A stretch of DNA of 63,038 bases, taken from Haloferax marisrubri (GTDB lineage Archaea > Halobacteriota > Halobacteria > Halobacteriales > Haloferacaceae). Shown here piece by piece: positions 34,836 through 43,536 of this stretch; the stretch's first letter is position 1; each line of letters begins with the position of its first letter. Under the pieces are notes generated by a model, which saw nothing but the letters and a program-made list of their open reading frames with translations, had not been told where the DNA came from and searched no databases. The DNA lies in contig NZ_LOPW02000001.1 of assembly GCF_001469875.2 (NCBI RefSeq), forward strand, positions 214,396 through 277,433, read 5' to 3'. A program made the position numbers and the translations under genes.

Positions 34836-35633
34836 ATGGACCAGTTTGCTGCTCTCACGTTCGTCTTTCTCGCCGGGCTCGTCACGGCCATCGCCACCGG
34901 TCTCGGCGCGATTCCGTTCTTCTTCGTCTCGGACGTGAGCGACCGCTGGAACGTGGCGCTGTGGGGCATCGCCTCGGGCATCATGGTGTCGGCGTCGCTG
35001 TTCGGCCTCGTCTTCGAGGGGCTCGCAAACGGGACGCCGCTCCAACTCGGTATCGGGATGCTCGCGGGCGTCGCGCTCGTCCTCGTCGCCCACCGCGTCA
35101 TCGAGGGCGCGGACGTCAACCCCAAGCAGTACGAGGAGGCCGACTTCCGCAAACTGCTTTTGATTCTCGGCATCCTCACCGTCCACAGCTTCCCCGAGGG
35201 CGTCGCCGTCGGCGTCTCGTTCGCCGACCTCGGCCTCGACGGCGGCTTCCAACTGTTCGGTTTCGTCGTCCCGCTGCTGGCGGTGTTCATGACGATTGCC
35301 ATCTCGATTCACAACGTCCCCGAGGGGCTGGCCATCTCCATCCCGCTTCGGTCGATGAACGTCTCGAACTGGAAGCTCGTCTGGTGGGCCATCTTCTCCA
35401 GTCTGCCCCAGCCCATCGGCGCGGTCATCGCCTTCTACTTCGTCCGCATCGCCCGGGAGTTCCTCCCGTTCGGCTTCGGCTTCGCCGCGGGCGCGATGGT
35501 GTTTCTCGTCCTCACGGAGTTCATCCCCGAGGCGCTCGAACTCGGCGAACGCCTCCCGCGCGGCGGGCGGGTCGAACTGCTCGCCGGACTCGTCGCCGGG
35601 TTCACCATCATGGTCCCGCTGGCGTTTATCTGA
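34836..35633 (+). CDS. ZIP family divalent metal transporter
   Basis: The protein has 265 residues from the ATG at 34836. Eight helices are present with the metal-site motifs of the ZIP/GufA group: HSFPEGVAVGVSF in helix 4 and HNVPEGLAISIP in helix 5, both with the H-N/S-x-P-E-G pattern binding Zn2+, Mn2+ or Fe2+. A further EF-type acidic motif, LTEFIPEALELGERL, follows in helix 7. Uptake or efflux and metal preference cannot be told from sequence. Operator-like palindromes upstream suggest metal control. Confidence 0.93.
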   Translation: MDQFAALTFVFLAGLVTAIATGLGAIPFFFVSDVSDRWNVALWGIASGIMVSASLFGLVFEGLANGTPLQLGIGMLAGVALVLVAHRVIEGADVNPKQYEEADFRKLLLILGILTVHSFPEGVAVGVSFADLGLDGGFQLFGFVVPLLAVFMTIAISIHNVPEGLAISIPLRSMNVSNWKLVWWAIFSSLPQPIGAVIAFYFVRIAREFLPFGFGFAAGAMVFLVLTEFIPEALELGERLPRGGRVELLAGLVAGFTIMVPLAFI

Positions 35634-35766
35634 GCGCACCCGCCGAAATACATATCGTTCTGCGGGTTGTCAGAACAGCCGTGATGACCGGATTCGAACG
35701 GCGTTTCCCCGCGCTCGTTGTGATGTCGGGGCCGAGTGAACCGCCGCGCGTCCCGGTGAGCGAACG

Positions 35767-35970
35767 ATGTCCGTGCTGACGCGGGTTCTCTCCGAGTTAG
35801 GGCTCCTCTGGGCGCTCGTCACGCTCGGCGGAGTTCTCGGGATTCTCTGCTCGTGGCAACTCACGCGAGGGACGATATCTAGTCCGTACTTCATGCCCGT
35901 GGCGCTGGGCATCGTGCTCGTCGTCGTCGTGGCTGGGCTCTCCCTCGACAGGCGCGGCTACCTGTCGTAA
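35767..35970 (+). CDS. Small two-helix membrane protein, unknown
   Basis: The 67 residues contain two clear membrane helices (about residues 12-31 and 43-60), joined by WQLTRGTISSPYF, and a short RRGYLS tail. The composition fits a coding frame in this genome, and the opposite-strand frame here is Arg/Ser-rich noise. It follows the ZIP gene by 133 bases with no obvious promoter. It could be a real small protein, but conservation cannot be judged here. Confidence 0.45.
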   Translation: MSVLTRVLSELGLLWALVTLGGVLGILCSWQLTRGTISSPYFMPVALGIVLVVVVAGLSLDRRGYLS

Positions 35971-35998
35971 TCCGAGAAAATTCGGGTGCGACTGCCGC

Positions 35999-36283
35999 TT
36001 AGTGCGAGTGACCGAGCGCGTCCGACAGCGGGACGCCGAAGCGGTCTTCGAACAGTTCTTCCATCGTCTCGTTGATTTCGGCGATGTCGGCCGGCGCGCC
36101 GCCTTCGCTGTGGTGGGCGACGACGTGGGCCTGCTGTGCGAACGCCTGCACGACGACGTCGGCGACGACGTCGGTCGGGTCTTCGCCCTGCTCCGAGAAG
36201 ATGTCGACGAGGCCCGCGGGAAGTTCGAGCGCTTCGGTGTCTCCGTTCGGTCCCTCGATGGTGTACGTCTCAGTTTCGACCAT
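35999..36283 (-). CDS. Small acidic haloarchaeal protein of unknown function (94 residues)
   Basis: This 94-residue soluble protein starts with a beta-hairpin-like METYTIEGPNGD-type segment (residues 2-15: VETETYTIEGPNGD). A helical acidic body follows (DIFSEQGEDPTDVVADVVVQAFAQQ, about residues 27-51), ending with GHSH. Histidines (HVVAHH, HSH) could bind metal, but the spacing matches no known motif. It is highly acidic and looks conserved in style with other haloarchaeal orphan genes. It lies upstream of nothing on its strand. Confidence 0.75.
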   Translation of the reverse strand: MVETETYTIEGPNGDTEALELPAGLVDIFSEQGEDPTDVVADVVVQAFAQQAHVVAHHSEGGAPADIAEINETMEELFEDRFGVPLSDALGHSH

Positions 36284-36394
36284 GCCACCACGTGGGGTCG
36301 GCCGCGGGTTAAGGCTTGAGTTTGCGGGCGCGTCGGGGTCCCGCGCGAGCGCCCCCGAGCGCCGCAGTCGGGCGGAGCGCGCCTCCTCGTCTCC

Positions 36395-37150
36395 TCAGTC
36401 GGTCCGCGGAATCGCCATCGTCCCCGCCGCGAAGAAGGCGACCGCGAGGGCCGCGAGCACCGCGAGGTTGGTGACCCAGTCGCCGCCGCCGTAGGTGAGC
36501 GCCCGGACGCCGCGGGCGAAGTACGTGAGCGGCGAGAGGTTCAGCGCCGGCACGAACCACGCCGGGAGCAGGTCGGGCGTCACGAACGTCTCGGAGAGGA
36601 ACAACAGGGGAAGCGCGATGGCGTTGCTCGCGGCGATGACGCCGTCCTGCGAGTCGGCGACGCTCCCGATGACGGCCCCGAGGCCGCAGAAGAGCGTCAC
36701 GCCGAGCGCGACGAAGGGGACGATGGTGAGCGTCGCGGGCGTCAGCGGAATCGAAGCGCCCGTCACGAGCGCCGACAGCGCGAGGAGCAACAGCGCCGCG
36801 AGGCCGATGACGACGACGTTGACGAGCGAGTGCGCGAGGAGCCACTCGGCGCGGGACAGCGGCGTCGTCGCCAACTTCTCGAAGCGGCTTCCCTCGCGGT
36901 GGCGGGCGATGGTGCTGCCGACCCGCGACAGCGGGGTGAACAGCACGACGACCGCGAGATAGCCGGCGATGTAGTACTCCTTCGGCTCGGCGAACAGGCC
37001 GCCGCCGGTCGGTTGGGTCTGCACGAGCGCCCCGAAGATGACGACGATGATGGCGGGGAAGAAGAACGTGAAGAAGACCGCCGTCCGCCGCCGGAGGAAC
37101 GAGTGCCACGAGGCGACGAACTCCGAGCGGACGCGGGCGGCGAGGCTCAT
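36395..37150 (-). CDS. ABC-2 type exporter permease
   Basis: This 251-residue protein has six helices in the ABC-2 pattern: a cytoplasmic amphipathic start (VRSEFVASWHSFLRRRTAVFF), a first helix, then the conserved REGSRFEKLATTPLSRAEWLLAH loop before helix 3 (about residues 80-102). It pairs with the overlapping ATPase gene (ATGA overlap, four bases). Such pairs export drugs, lipids or polysaccharides. The substrate here is unknown. Confidence 0.9.
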   Translation of the reverse strand: MSLAARVRSEFVASWHSFLRRRTAVFFTFFFPAIIVVIFGALVQTQPTGGGLFAEPKEYYIAGYLAVVVLFTPLSRVGSTIARHREGSRFEKLATTPLSRAEWLLAHSLVNVVVIGLAALLLLALSALVTGASIPLTPATLTIVPFVALGVTLFCGLGAVIGSVADSQDGVIAASNAIALPLLFLSETFVTPDLLPAWFVPALNLSPLTYFARGVRALTYGGGDWVTNLAVLAALAVAFFAAGTMAIPRTD

Positions 37151-38094
37151 CTGTCACCCCCGACCGCGGCGGCCGCGGCGGGCCGGGCCGCCTCGAACTG
37201 CTCGCCGGTCAGAGAGAGATAGACCTCTTCGAGACCGGGCTGTTTCCAGACGAGCGACTCGTAGACGACGCCCGCGTCGTCGAAGGCGGCGACCACGTCG
37301 CCGATGTCGCGCGGGCCGACGCCGTGGACGGTGATACCGTCTCCCGACACCGTCGCGTCGAGCGCGGCCGGGAGCGACACCGACCCGAGGGCCGCGTCGG
37401 CGTCGCCGTCGGTCCGGACGACGAGGCGGCTCTCGCCGCCGTAGTCGGCGACGAGGTCGTCCGGCTGGCCGACCGTGACGAGTTCGCCCGCGTTGAGCAG
37501 GCCCACGCGGTCGGCGAGGCGCTCTATCTCCTCCATGGAGTGGCTGGTGAGAAACACCGTCGTCCCGCCGGCGGCGAGGTCCTCGACGAGCCCCCACAGC
37601 GACCGGCGGCCCGCCGGGTCGATACCGGTGGTCGGCTCGTCCAAGAACAGCACGTCGGGGTCGTTGACGAGCGTCAGCGCGATGCAGGCGCGGCGCTGTT
37701 GGCCGCCCGAGAGGTTCTCGTACCACGTGTCGGCGGCGTCGGCGAGGCCGACCTCGTCGAGCACCGCGTCGGGGTCGCGGGCGTCGTCGTAGAGCCCCGC
37801 GTAGTAGGCCACGAGTTCGCGGGCGGAGAGCCGACCCGCGGGCCGGAACTCCTGCGGGAGGACGCCGAGGCGCTGGCGGTCCACCTCGGTCGGGTCGCGC
37901 CCGAGGATGGCCGCCGACCCCGAGTCCACCGCGGTCGTGCCCGTGAGGGCGCGAACTAACGTCGTCTTCCCCGCGCCGTTCGGACCGATGAGGCCGAAGA
38001 CCTCCCCCTCGGCGACCGACAGGGAGACGCCCGAGAGCGCCTCCACGTCGCCGTAGGACTTCTTGAGGCCGTCGGCGGCGAGTACCTCGTCCAT
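37147..38094 (-). CDS. ABC-2 type exporter ATP-binding protein
   Basis: The protein has 315 residues from the ATG at 38094. An open frame of 149 more codons upstream covers the divergent promoter and is not used. Walker A GPNGAGKTT lies at 37-45, Q-loop LPQEFRP, signature LSGGQQRR and Walker B VLFLDEPTTGIDP follow. The D- and H-loops (TSHSMEE) and a C-terminal regulatory domain complete the CcmA/DrrA type. It is cotranscribed with the permease. Confidence 0.93.
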   Translation of the reverse strand: MDEVLAADGLKKSYGDVEALSGVSLSVAEGEVFGLIGPNGAGKTTLVRALTGTTAVDSGSAAILGRDPTEVDRQRLGVLPQEFRPAGRLSARELVAYYAGLYDDARDPDAVLDEVGLADAADTWYENLSGGQQRRACIALTLVNDPDVLFLDEPTTGIDPAGRRSLWGLVEDLAAGGTTVFLTSHSMEEIERLADRVGLLNAGELVTVGQPDDLVADYGGESRLVVRTDGDADAALGSVSLPAALDATVSGDGITVHGVGPRDIGDVVAAFDDAGVVYESLVWKQPGLEEVYLSLTGEQFEAARPAAAAAVGGDR

Positions 38095-38232
38095 GTCGTA
38101 CCCGTCGTCACCATCGGGTGGTAAGAGATTCGGAATCGCCGCTCGATTCGAGTCGCGGGGCGGGGCGAACGAGGAGGCCTCGCCGGCCCGACCGTAGCAA
38201 GCCTTACTCCGGTCGCGCCGTTCTACGTTGAC

Positions 38233-39627
38233 ATGAACGGTTCCCGACGCCACTTCCTCGCCGCGACCGGCGCGACCCTCATCGGCGGCCTCGCGGGTTG
38301 TGCGAGCGCGCCGACCGACGACGGCGCTGGCGGAACGACCGACAGCGACGCGACATCCGACGACACCGACGGCTCGACCGCGACCACGGACACCGGGGGC
38401 GACGGCTCCCTCTCGGGCCTCGAAGTCGCCTACGAGACGCTGGCGACCGGGTTCGCCTCGCCGGTCGACGTGGCCATTCCCGAGGCGTTCGGCGGGAGCC
38501 GCCGGTTCGTCGTGGACCAGCCCGGTCGAATCTGGTTGCACGACGACTCGGGACTACAGAGCGAGCCCTATCTCGACATCACCGACCGCGTCGTCGACCT
38601 CAACGGCTACGACGAACGCGGCTTCCTCGGCGTCGCCTTCCACCCGGAGTTCGCCGACAACGGGCGACTCTACCTCCGGTACAGCGCCCCGCGACGCTCC
38701 GAGACGCCCTCGAACTACAGCCACACGTTCGTCCTGAGCGAACTGACGGTCGACCCCGAGGCGACGACCGTCTCGGCCGACTCCGAGCGGACGCTGCTCG
38801 AACTTCCACAACCGCAGTCGAACCACAACGCCGGGGCCGTCGCGTTCGGCCCGGACGGCTATCTCTACGTCGCCACGGGCGACGGCGGCGGCGCGAACGA
38901 CGAGGGGCGAGGTCACGCCGACGACTGGTACGACGCCGTTCCGGGCGGCAACGGGCAGGACGTGACCGAGAACCTCCTCGGGAGCGTCCTCCGAATCGAC
39001 GTGGACGCGACCGGCGGCGTCTCCGGCGACGACGACCGGCCCTACGGGATTCCCGAAGACAACCCGCTCGTCGGCACCGACGGCCTCGACGAGCAGTACG
39101 CGTGGGGGCTCAGAAACCCGTGGCGGCTCTCGTTCGACGGCGAGGACTGCTACGTCGCCGACGTGGGACAGGGCGCGTGGGAGGAGGTGAACCTCTTGGA
39201 GCGCGGCGGCAACTACGGCTGGAACGTCCGCGAGGGCGCACACTGCTTCCGCGCGGGCGACTGCCCGACCGAGACGCCCGACGGCGCGCCGCTCATCGAC
39301 CCGGTACTGGAGTACCCCCACAGCGGTGACGGACCGTCCGGAGTGGCCGTCATCGGTGGCCACGTCTACCGCGGCGAGTCGATTCCGGACCTCTCGGGCG
39401 CGTACGTCTTCGCCGACTGGCAGTCAGAGGGGAGACTGTTCGCCGCCCGCCCGAGCGAGTCGCGTCCGTGGGACATCGCGGAGATTCCCGTGGCGGACCG
39501 CGACGACGGCGGAGCGAACGTCCTCGCGTTCGGCCGCGCCCCCGACGGTGAACTGTACGTCTGCACCAGCGACCGGCCGATTGTCACCGGGTCGTCGGGC
39601 GCGCTGAACCGGCTGACCGGCGTCTGA
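38233..39627 (+). CDS. PQQ-type aldose sugar dehydrogenase-like lipoprotein, Tat-exported
   Basis: This 464-residue protein has an N-terminal SRRHFLAATGATL Tat signal ending in a lipobox, LAGC (Cys near residue 22). A Thr/Asp/Ser-rich linker follows, then a six-bladed beta-propeller. The family motifs RFVVDQPGRI, GFLGVAFHP, SNHNAGAVAFGPDGYLYV, WGLRNPWR and GGNYGWN are those of soluble glucose dehydrogenase GdhB/Asd. Members oxidise sugars with PQQ; whether this organism uses PQQ is uncertain. A TATA-like CCTTACT (38202-38208) is 27 bases before the ATG. Confidence 0.9.
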   Translation: MNGSRRHFLAATGATLIGGLAGCASAPTDDGAGGTTDSDATSDDTDGSTATTDTGGDGSLSGLEVAYETLATGFASPVDVAIPEAFGGSRRFVVDQPGRIWLHDDSGLQSEPYLDITDRVVDLNGYDERGFLGVAFHPEFADNGRLYLRYSAPRRSETPSNYSHTFVLSELTVDPEATTVSADSERTLLELPQPQSNHNAGAVAFGPDGYLYVATGDGGGANDEGRGHADDWYDAVPGGNGQDVTENLLGSVLRIDVDATGGVSGDDDRPYGIPEDNPLVGTDGLDEQYAWGLRNPWRLSFDGEDCYVADVGQGAWEEVNLLERGGNYGWNVREGAHCFRAGDCPTETPDGAPLIDPVLEYPHSGDGPSGVAVIGGHVYRGESIPDLSGAYVFADWQSEGRLFAARPSESRPWDIAEIPVADRDDGGANVLAFGRAPDGELYVCTSDRPIVTGSSGALNRLTGV

Positions 39628-39672
39628 GGGTCGCACCGTAACCCGCCCGAACTCGGGGTCTGGACCGGGGCG

Positions 39673-40671
39673 TTAGGCGTCGCCGTCGACGTTGACCCGC
39701 CTGCCCGTCGTCGACGACTCGTAGGCCGCCTCGGTCAGCGCGGTCACGTGGAGGGCGTCTTCGGCCGGGATGGCGAGGTCGGCTTCGTCGCGCGCGGCGT
39801 CCACGAAGTTCCGGAGTTTCTTCCGGGTCAACTCCTCGAAGTCGGGCGTCGGCGGCGTCGCGGTGTAGGTGGTTCCGTCCTCCGTCACCTCGATGGTCTC
39901 GCCGTCGAAGGCGACCATCCCCTCGGTGCCGATGACGCGGAGCGACTCGCCGGGTTCCGGCACGCTCTGTCCGTCGCCGGAGACGCCGACGCTCGCGGTG
40001 AGGCGGTCGCCGTCGCGGTCGAGGACGACCGCGAGCGCCGAGTTCACGTCCACGTCGTGGCCGCGGTGGTCGACCGCCGCGGCGACGGTCACCGGCGTCG
40101 AGCGCGTCACCCAGAGCATCGCGTCGAGGAGGTGCGACCCCGAGTCGTACAGTTGGCCGCCGCCCGACAGCGACGGGTCGCCGCGCCACTCGTCTTTCGT
40201 CCAGCGAATCCACTCCTGTTCGAGGTGGCAGACCACCATGTGCGGGTCGCCGATGCGGCCGCTGTCGATGACGCGTCGCAGCTCGTGGAACCGCGGGTCG
40301 AAGTGGCGCTGATAGCCGACTGCGAGTGTGAGGCCGCGCTCCTCGGCGCGGTCGATGAGCGCCCGCGCGCCGCCGAGGTTGGTCACCATCGGCTTTTCGA
40401 GGTGGACGTGGAGGTCGGCGTCGAGCGCCGCGAGCGCCTGGTCGAAGTGCTTCGTGTGCGGCGAGGCGATGGTCACCGCGTCGAGGAACTCGGCGTCCAG
40501 CAGTTCCTCGGTCGTCTCGTAGGTCGGCACGTCGAACTCGTCGCCGAACTGCTCGCGCACCTCGTCTGCGGGGTCGACGCCGGCGACGACGCGCACGCCC
40601 TCCAGTTCGTTGAGGAGGCGACACTCCAGCACGCCGAGGCTTCCGAGTCCGATACCTGCGACTCTGAACAT
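39673..40671 (-). CDS. Gfo/Idh/MocA family NAD(P)-dependent oxidoreductase
   Basis: The protein has 332 residues from the ATG at 40671. The N-terminal Rossmann fold begins GIGLGSLG, and the catalytic lysine lies in HLEKPMVTN (the EKP motif). The C-terminal alpha/beta domain has DSGSHLLDAMLW, with the conserved D-x3-H pattern. It should act on a cyclic polyol or sugar derivative. It faces the sugar dehydrogenase in a convergent arrangement, so a joint sugar pathway is possible but unproven. Confidence 0.9.
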   Translation of the reverse strand: MFRVAGIGLGSLGVLECRLLNELEGVRVVAGVDPADEVREQFGDEFDVPTYETTEELLDAEFLDAVTIASPHTKHFDQALAALDADLHVHLEKPMVTNLGGARALIDRAEERGLTLAVGYQRHFDPRFHELRRVIDSGRIGDPHMVVCHLEQEWIRWTKDEWRGDPSLSGGGQLYDSGSHLLDAMLWVTRSTPVTVAAAVDHRGHDVDVNSALAVVLDRDGDRLTASVGVSGDGQSVPEPGESLRVIGTEGMVAFDGETIEVTEDGTTYTATPPTPDFEELTRKKLRNFVDAARDEADLAIPAEDALHVTALTEAAYESSTTGRRVNVDGDA

Positions 40672-40750
40672 GCCGTACCAGTCGCGCGGAAGCCGCAAAA
40701 GCGTGCGGGCGAGTCGCAAGGGATTCCCGGATGGCTCGTGTGGTCCGGCC

Positions 40751-41014
40751 ATGGACGACGCAGTCCTCCAGCGGTTCGCCGTCGTGCTCGCGTTGGTCGG
40801 TGTGGCCCTTCACCTCGCGGCCCTCGCCGAGAACCCGTCGCAGGGGTTCCTCACCATCGGGTTCGGGGTTCTCCTCCTCGCGCTCGCGCTCGGCGGCGCG
40901 CCGCTCACACGCGAACTGTTCGAGGGGGACGCGAACCGTACCGAAGCCGAGCGGGAGACGACCCGCGCCGAACCGCCCGACTCCGAATCGCCCGACGCCG
41001 ACGGACAAAGCTGA
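40751..41014 (+). CDS. Small two-helix membrane protein with acidic tail
   Basis: The protein has 87 residues from the ATG at 40751. Two helices (about residues 8-25 and 33-50) are followed by a cytoplasmic tail rich in Glu, Asp and Pro. It resembles other small membrane proteins of unknown function in this window. The upstream part of the open frame (40610-40750) is antisense to the oxidoreductase and not used. No motif allows a function call. Confidence 0.6.
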   Translation: MDDAVLQRFAVVLALVGVALHLAALAENPSQGFLTIGFGVLLLALALGGAPLTRELFEGDANRTEAERETTRAEPPDSESPDADGQS

Positions 41015-41066
41015 ACCTCTCGCCGCTACTCGCACCCTTTAGTCGCCGGCCGTCGTGACATCGACC

Positions 41067-42089
41067 ATGAGCCTCGACTATCGACGACTCGGGTCGACCG
41101 GCACCCGCGTCTCGGAACTGTGCTTCGGTACGTGGCGATTCGGTCGAAAGAGCAGCGGCGTCCTGGAGACCGACGAGGAGGAGGCCCACGAACTCCTCGA
41201 CGCGTTCGAAGAGCGCGGCGGGAACTTCATCGACACCGCCAACGTCTACGGGAATCCGAACGGGACCTCCGAGGAGTACATCGGCAACTGGCTGGCCGAG
41301 CGCGACCGCGAGGACTACGTGCTCGCCTCGAAGGTGTACTTCCCGTTCGACGAGGACAACCCCAACGGGCGCGGCCTCTCGCGGACCCACATCCGCAACC
41401 AAATCGAGGGCACGCTCGACCGCCTCGACACCGACTACCTCGACCTCTACTACATCCACCGCTGGGACGAGGAGACGCCCATCGAGGAGACGCTCCAGAC
41501 GCTCAACGGTCTCGTCGAGGAGGGGAAAGTCAACTACCTCGGCGCGTCCACGATGGCCTCCTGGCAGCTCACGAAGGCGCTGTGGAAGTCGGACGTCAAC
41601 GATTACGCCCGCTTCGACGTGACCCAGCCGCTGTTCCACGCGGGTTACTACGAGGACGTGAAAGACTACCTCGACGTGTGCGGCGACCAAGACATCGCGA
41701 TTTGTCCGTACTCGCCGCTCGCGGGCGGCTTCCTCACGGGCAAGTACGAGCGCGCCGACCCCGACGACCCGACCGAGTACGTCGCGCCCGACGGCGCGCG
41801 CGGGTCGTTCGACGAGCGCTTCGACCGGTTCTACGTCTCCGAGCGCGGCTGGAAGGTGCTCGACGAGATTCGCGCGGTCGCCGACGAGGTCGACGCCAGT
41901 CCGGCGCAGGTCGCGCTCCGCTGGCTGATGGACTACCCCGAGGCGACCGTCGTTCCCATCGTCGGCGCGCGGACGACCGACCAACTCGACGAGAACGTCG
42001 GCGCGGCCGACGTGGACATCTCGACCGACCAGTGGGAGCGCATCATGAACGCCCGCTACGACGAAGACGGTCGGCGCTGGGGCCACTAA
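41067..42089 (+). CDS. Aldo/keto reductase
   Basis: The protein has 340 residues from the ATG at 41067, 27 bases after a TATA-like CCTTTAG (41037-41043). The catalytic tetrad of the superfamily is complete: Asp56 and Tyr61 in FIDTANVYG, Lys89 in LASKVYF and His131 in YYIHRWD. The NADPH site YSPLAGGFLTGKY and the VPIVGARTTDQLDEN end match the AKR11/12-like group related to potassium-channel beta subunits. The carbonyl substrate is unknown. Confidence 0.93.
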   Translation: MSLDYRRLGSTGTRVSELCFGTWRFGRKSSGVLETDEEEAHELLDAFEERGGNFIDTANVYGNPNGTSEEYIGNWLAERDREDYVLASKVYFPFDEDNPNGRGLSRTHIRNQIEGTLDRLDTDYLDLYYIHRWDEETPIEETLQTLNGLVEEGKVNYLGASTMASWQLTKALWKSDVNDYARFDVTQPLFHAGYYEDVKDYLDVCGDQDIAICPYSPLAGGFLTGKYERADPDDPTEYVAPDGARGSFDERFDRFYVSERGWKVLDEIRAVADEVDASPAQVALRWLMDYPEATVVPIVGARTTDQLDENVGAADVDISTDQWERIMNARYDEDGRRWGH

Positions 42090-42141
42090 GCGACCGCGAG
42101 CGACCGGCAGCTGGACTGACTTCCGCGGCTTTCGACTCTTT

Positions 42142-42546
42142 TCACGCGATGCCGAGGTCCCGAAAGAAGTCGCAGACGACGTGCACGTAGAGCACGACCG
42201 CGAGGAACGCCGCGAGCGACCCGACCCCCGAGAACGCGAGCGCGCCGACCGCGACGCCGCCGACGAGGTGGTGGCTCAGGAGGCGCTTCCGGTCGAACTC
42301 GGTGTCGAACTCCTCGAACACCCGCTCTTGGTCGAGCAGACCGACCCGCGGGTTCGTTACCGCGAGCCGCAGGTTCGCCCAGTCGCCGCGCTGAACGCGG
42401 GCGATGACGAAGTGGTCGAGGTCGACGAAGACGCTCACGAAGACCGCGCCGGCGACGAGAAGCGGCAGGCTCCCCGGCGGGTCCACGGCGACTGCGGCGG
42501 CCGCCCCGGCGACCGCCCCGACGACGGCGTGTTCGAGTGATTTCAC
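42142..42546 (-). CDS. Membrane-bound metal-dependent hydrolase-like protein (YdjM/DUF457 type)
   Basis: This 134-residue protein starts at a GTG (42546). Early helices carry EHAVVGA and VDLDHFVIARVQRGD, and later the pattern LLSHHLVGG and YVHVVCDF. The His/Asp pattern in the membrane (E-H-x..D-x-D-H, H-H) matches the YdjM-like family of small integral-membrane proteins with a putative metal site. The catalysed reaction is not known. Confidence 0.75.
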   Translation of the reverse strand: MKSLEHAVVGAVAGAAAAVAVDPPGSLPLLVAGAVFVSVFVDLDHFVIARVQRGDWANLRLAVTNPRVGLLDQERVFEEFDTEFDRKRLLSHHLVGGVAVGALAFSGVGSLAAFLAVVLYVHVVCDFFRDLGIA

Positions 42547-42557
42547 GGGTCGCCCGG

Positions 42558-42791
42558 TCAGCCGACGTGCGGGCGGACCCGCCGGAGCACGAGGTCCGGG
42601 TCGAACTCGTCTTCCGACTTGTCCCAGACGCGCTCGCCGTCGACGGTGACGGTGAGGACGCCGTGGTCGCCCGTGACGAGCGCCACGCGGTCGAGTCGGT
42701 CGCCGAACTGTTCGAGCAGCGCGTGCTGGAGCGCCTCGGCGCGGTCGAGGAAGCCGCAGGGGACGCAGTATTCGATTTCGACCTCGGTCAT
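42558..42791 (-). CDS. Rdx/SelW-like thioredoxin-fold protein
   Basis: This 77-residue protein begins MTEVEIEYCVPCGFLDRA with a redox CxxC (Cys9-Cys12), followed by one helix and the strands GVLTVTVDGERVWDK. It is the compact selenoprotein W-like (Rdx) fold with Cys in place of selenocysteine. Family members act in redox regulation or bind metals; the substrate is unknown. It sits eleven bases upstream of the YdjM-like gene on the same strand, so they may be coexpressed. Confidence 0.88.
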   Translation of the reverse strand: MTEVEIEYCVPCGFLDRAEALQHALLEQFGDRLDRVALVTGDHGVLTVTVDGERVWDKSEDEFDPDLVLRRVRPHVG

Positions 42792-42851
42792 GGACGGACG
42801 TTCACGGCGAGCGGGTAAAAGCGAGGGGGCGGCCGCGAGACTCCCGGGACG

Positions 42852-43514
42852 CTACTTCGACTTCCCGAAGCCGGGACGCCACCGGAGCAGGACCACGGTG
42901 ACGAGGAAGACCAGCGTCGAGAGGTCGTACGAGAGCGTCGTCACGGTCGCCGCGATGGCCGTCCCGCCGCCGAAGACGCTCGTGGCGACCGACGCGAGGA
43001 TGGGCCACGAACACGAGACACAAGAGAACAGGCCGACGACGCCGGAGACGGCCGCGCCCGCCGCCTCGACGACCGTGTCGTAGACGAGGAACGCGAGCGC
43101 CGCGTAGCCGACCACGCGCGCCGGCATGAGGACGAGGTTGAACAGGTCGCCGCCGTAGACGAGCGCCGGCCCCCATCCGGGCGGGAGGAAGGCGACGCGA
43201 AGTCCGTTAGTGCCGCCCGGAACGGGCGAGGTGACGAGGCCGCCGGCGACCGCCAAGAGCGCGAAGTAGCCGACCGCGACGGCGGCCGCCTTGCGCTTCG
43301 TCGCCGCCGGGGCCGGTGCCACGTCGGTGTCGAACATGACCCAGAGGCCGACGATGACCCACGCGACGCCGTAGACGGCGTAGCGCGGCGCGCCGACGCT
43401 CGCCTCGGTGAAAAGCAGGTAGACGAACGCCAGAATCAGCGTCGTGTTCACGGCGAAGGCGGCGCGGAGCAGACTGGCACGCGAGGGGCGGGGAAGTGCG
43501 GATGCGGTTGCCAT
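42852..43514 (-). CDS. Integral membrane protein next to ctaAB, CxxC motif
   Basis: This 220-residue protein has about six helices. A CVSCSWP motif (about residues 164-170) lies at the cytoplasmic/extracytoplasmic end of a helix, with little other charge. It starts 22 bases after the CtaA-CtaB gene stop on the same strand, so it is almost certainly in the same operon. The cysteine pair and neighbours suggest a role in cytochrome oxidase assembly (copper or heme handling), but no known assembly factor is recognisable. Confidence 0.78.
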   Translation of the reverse strand: MATASALPRPSRASLLRAAFAVNTTLILAFVYLLFTEASVGAPRYAVYGVAWVIVGLWVMFDTDVAPAPAATKRKAAAVAVGYFALLAVAGGLVTSPVPGGTNGLRVAFLPPGWGPALVYGGDLFNLVLMPARVVGYAALAFLVYDTVVEAAGAAVSGVVGLFSCVSCSWPILASVATSVFGGGTAIAATVTTLSYDLSTLVFLVTVVLLRWRPGFGKSK

Positions 43515-43536
43515 GTGTGGGTGGATAGGTCGGGTC

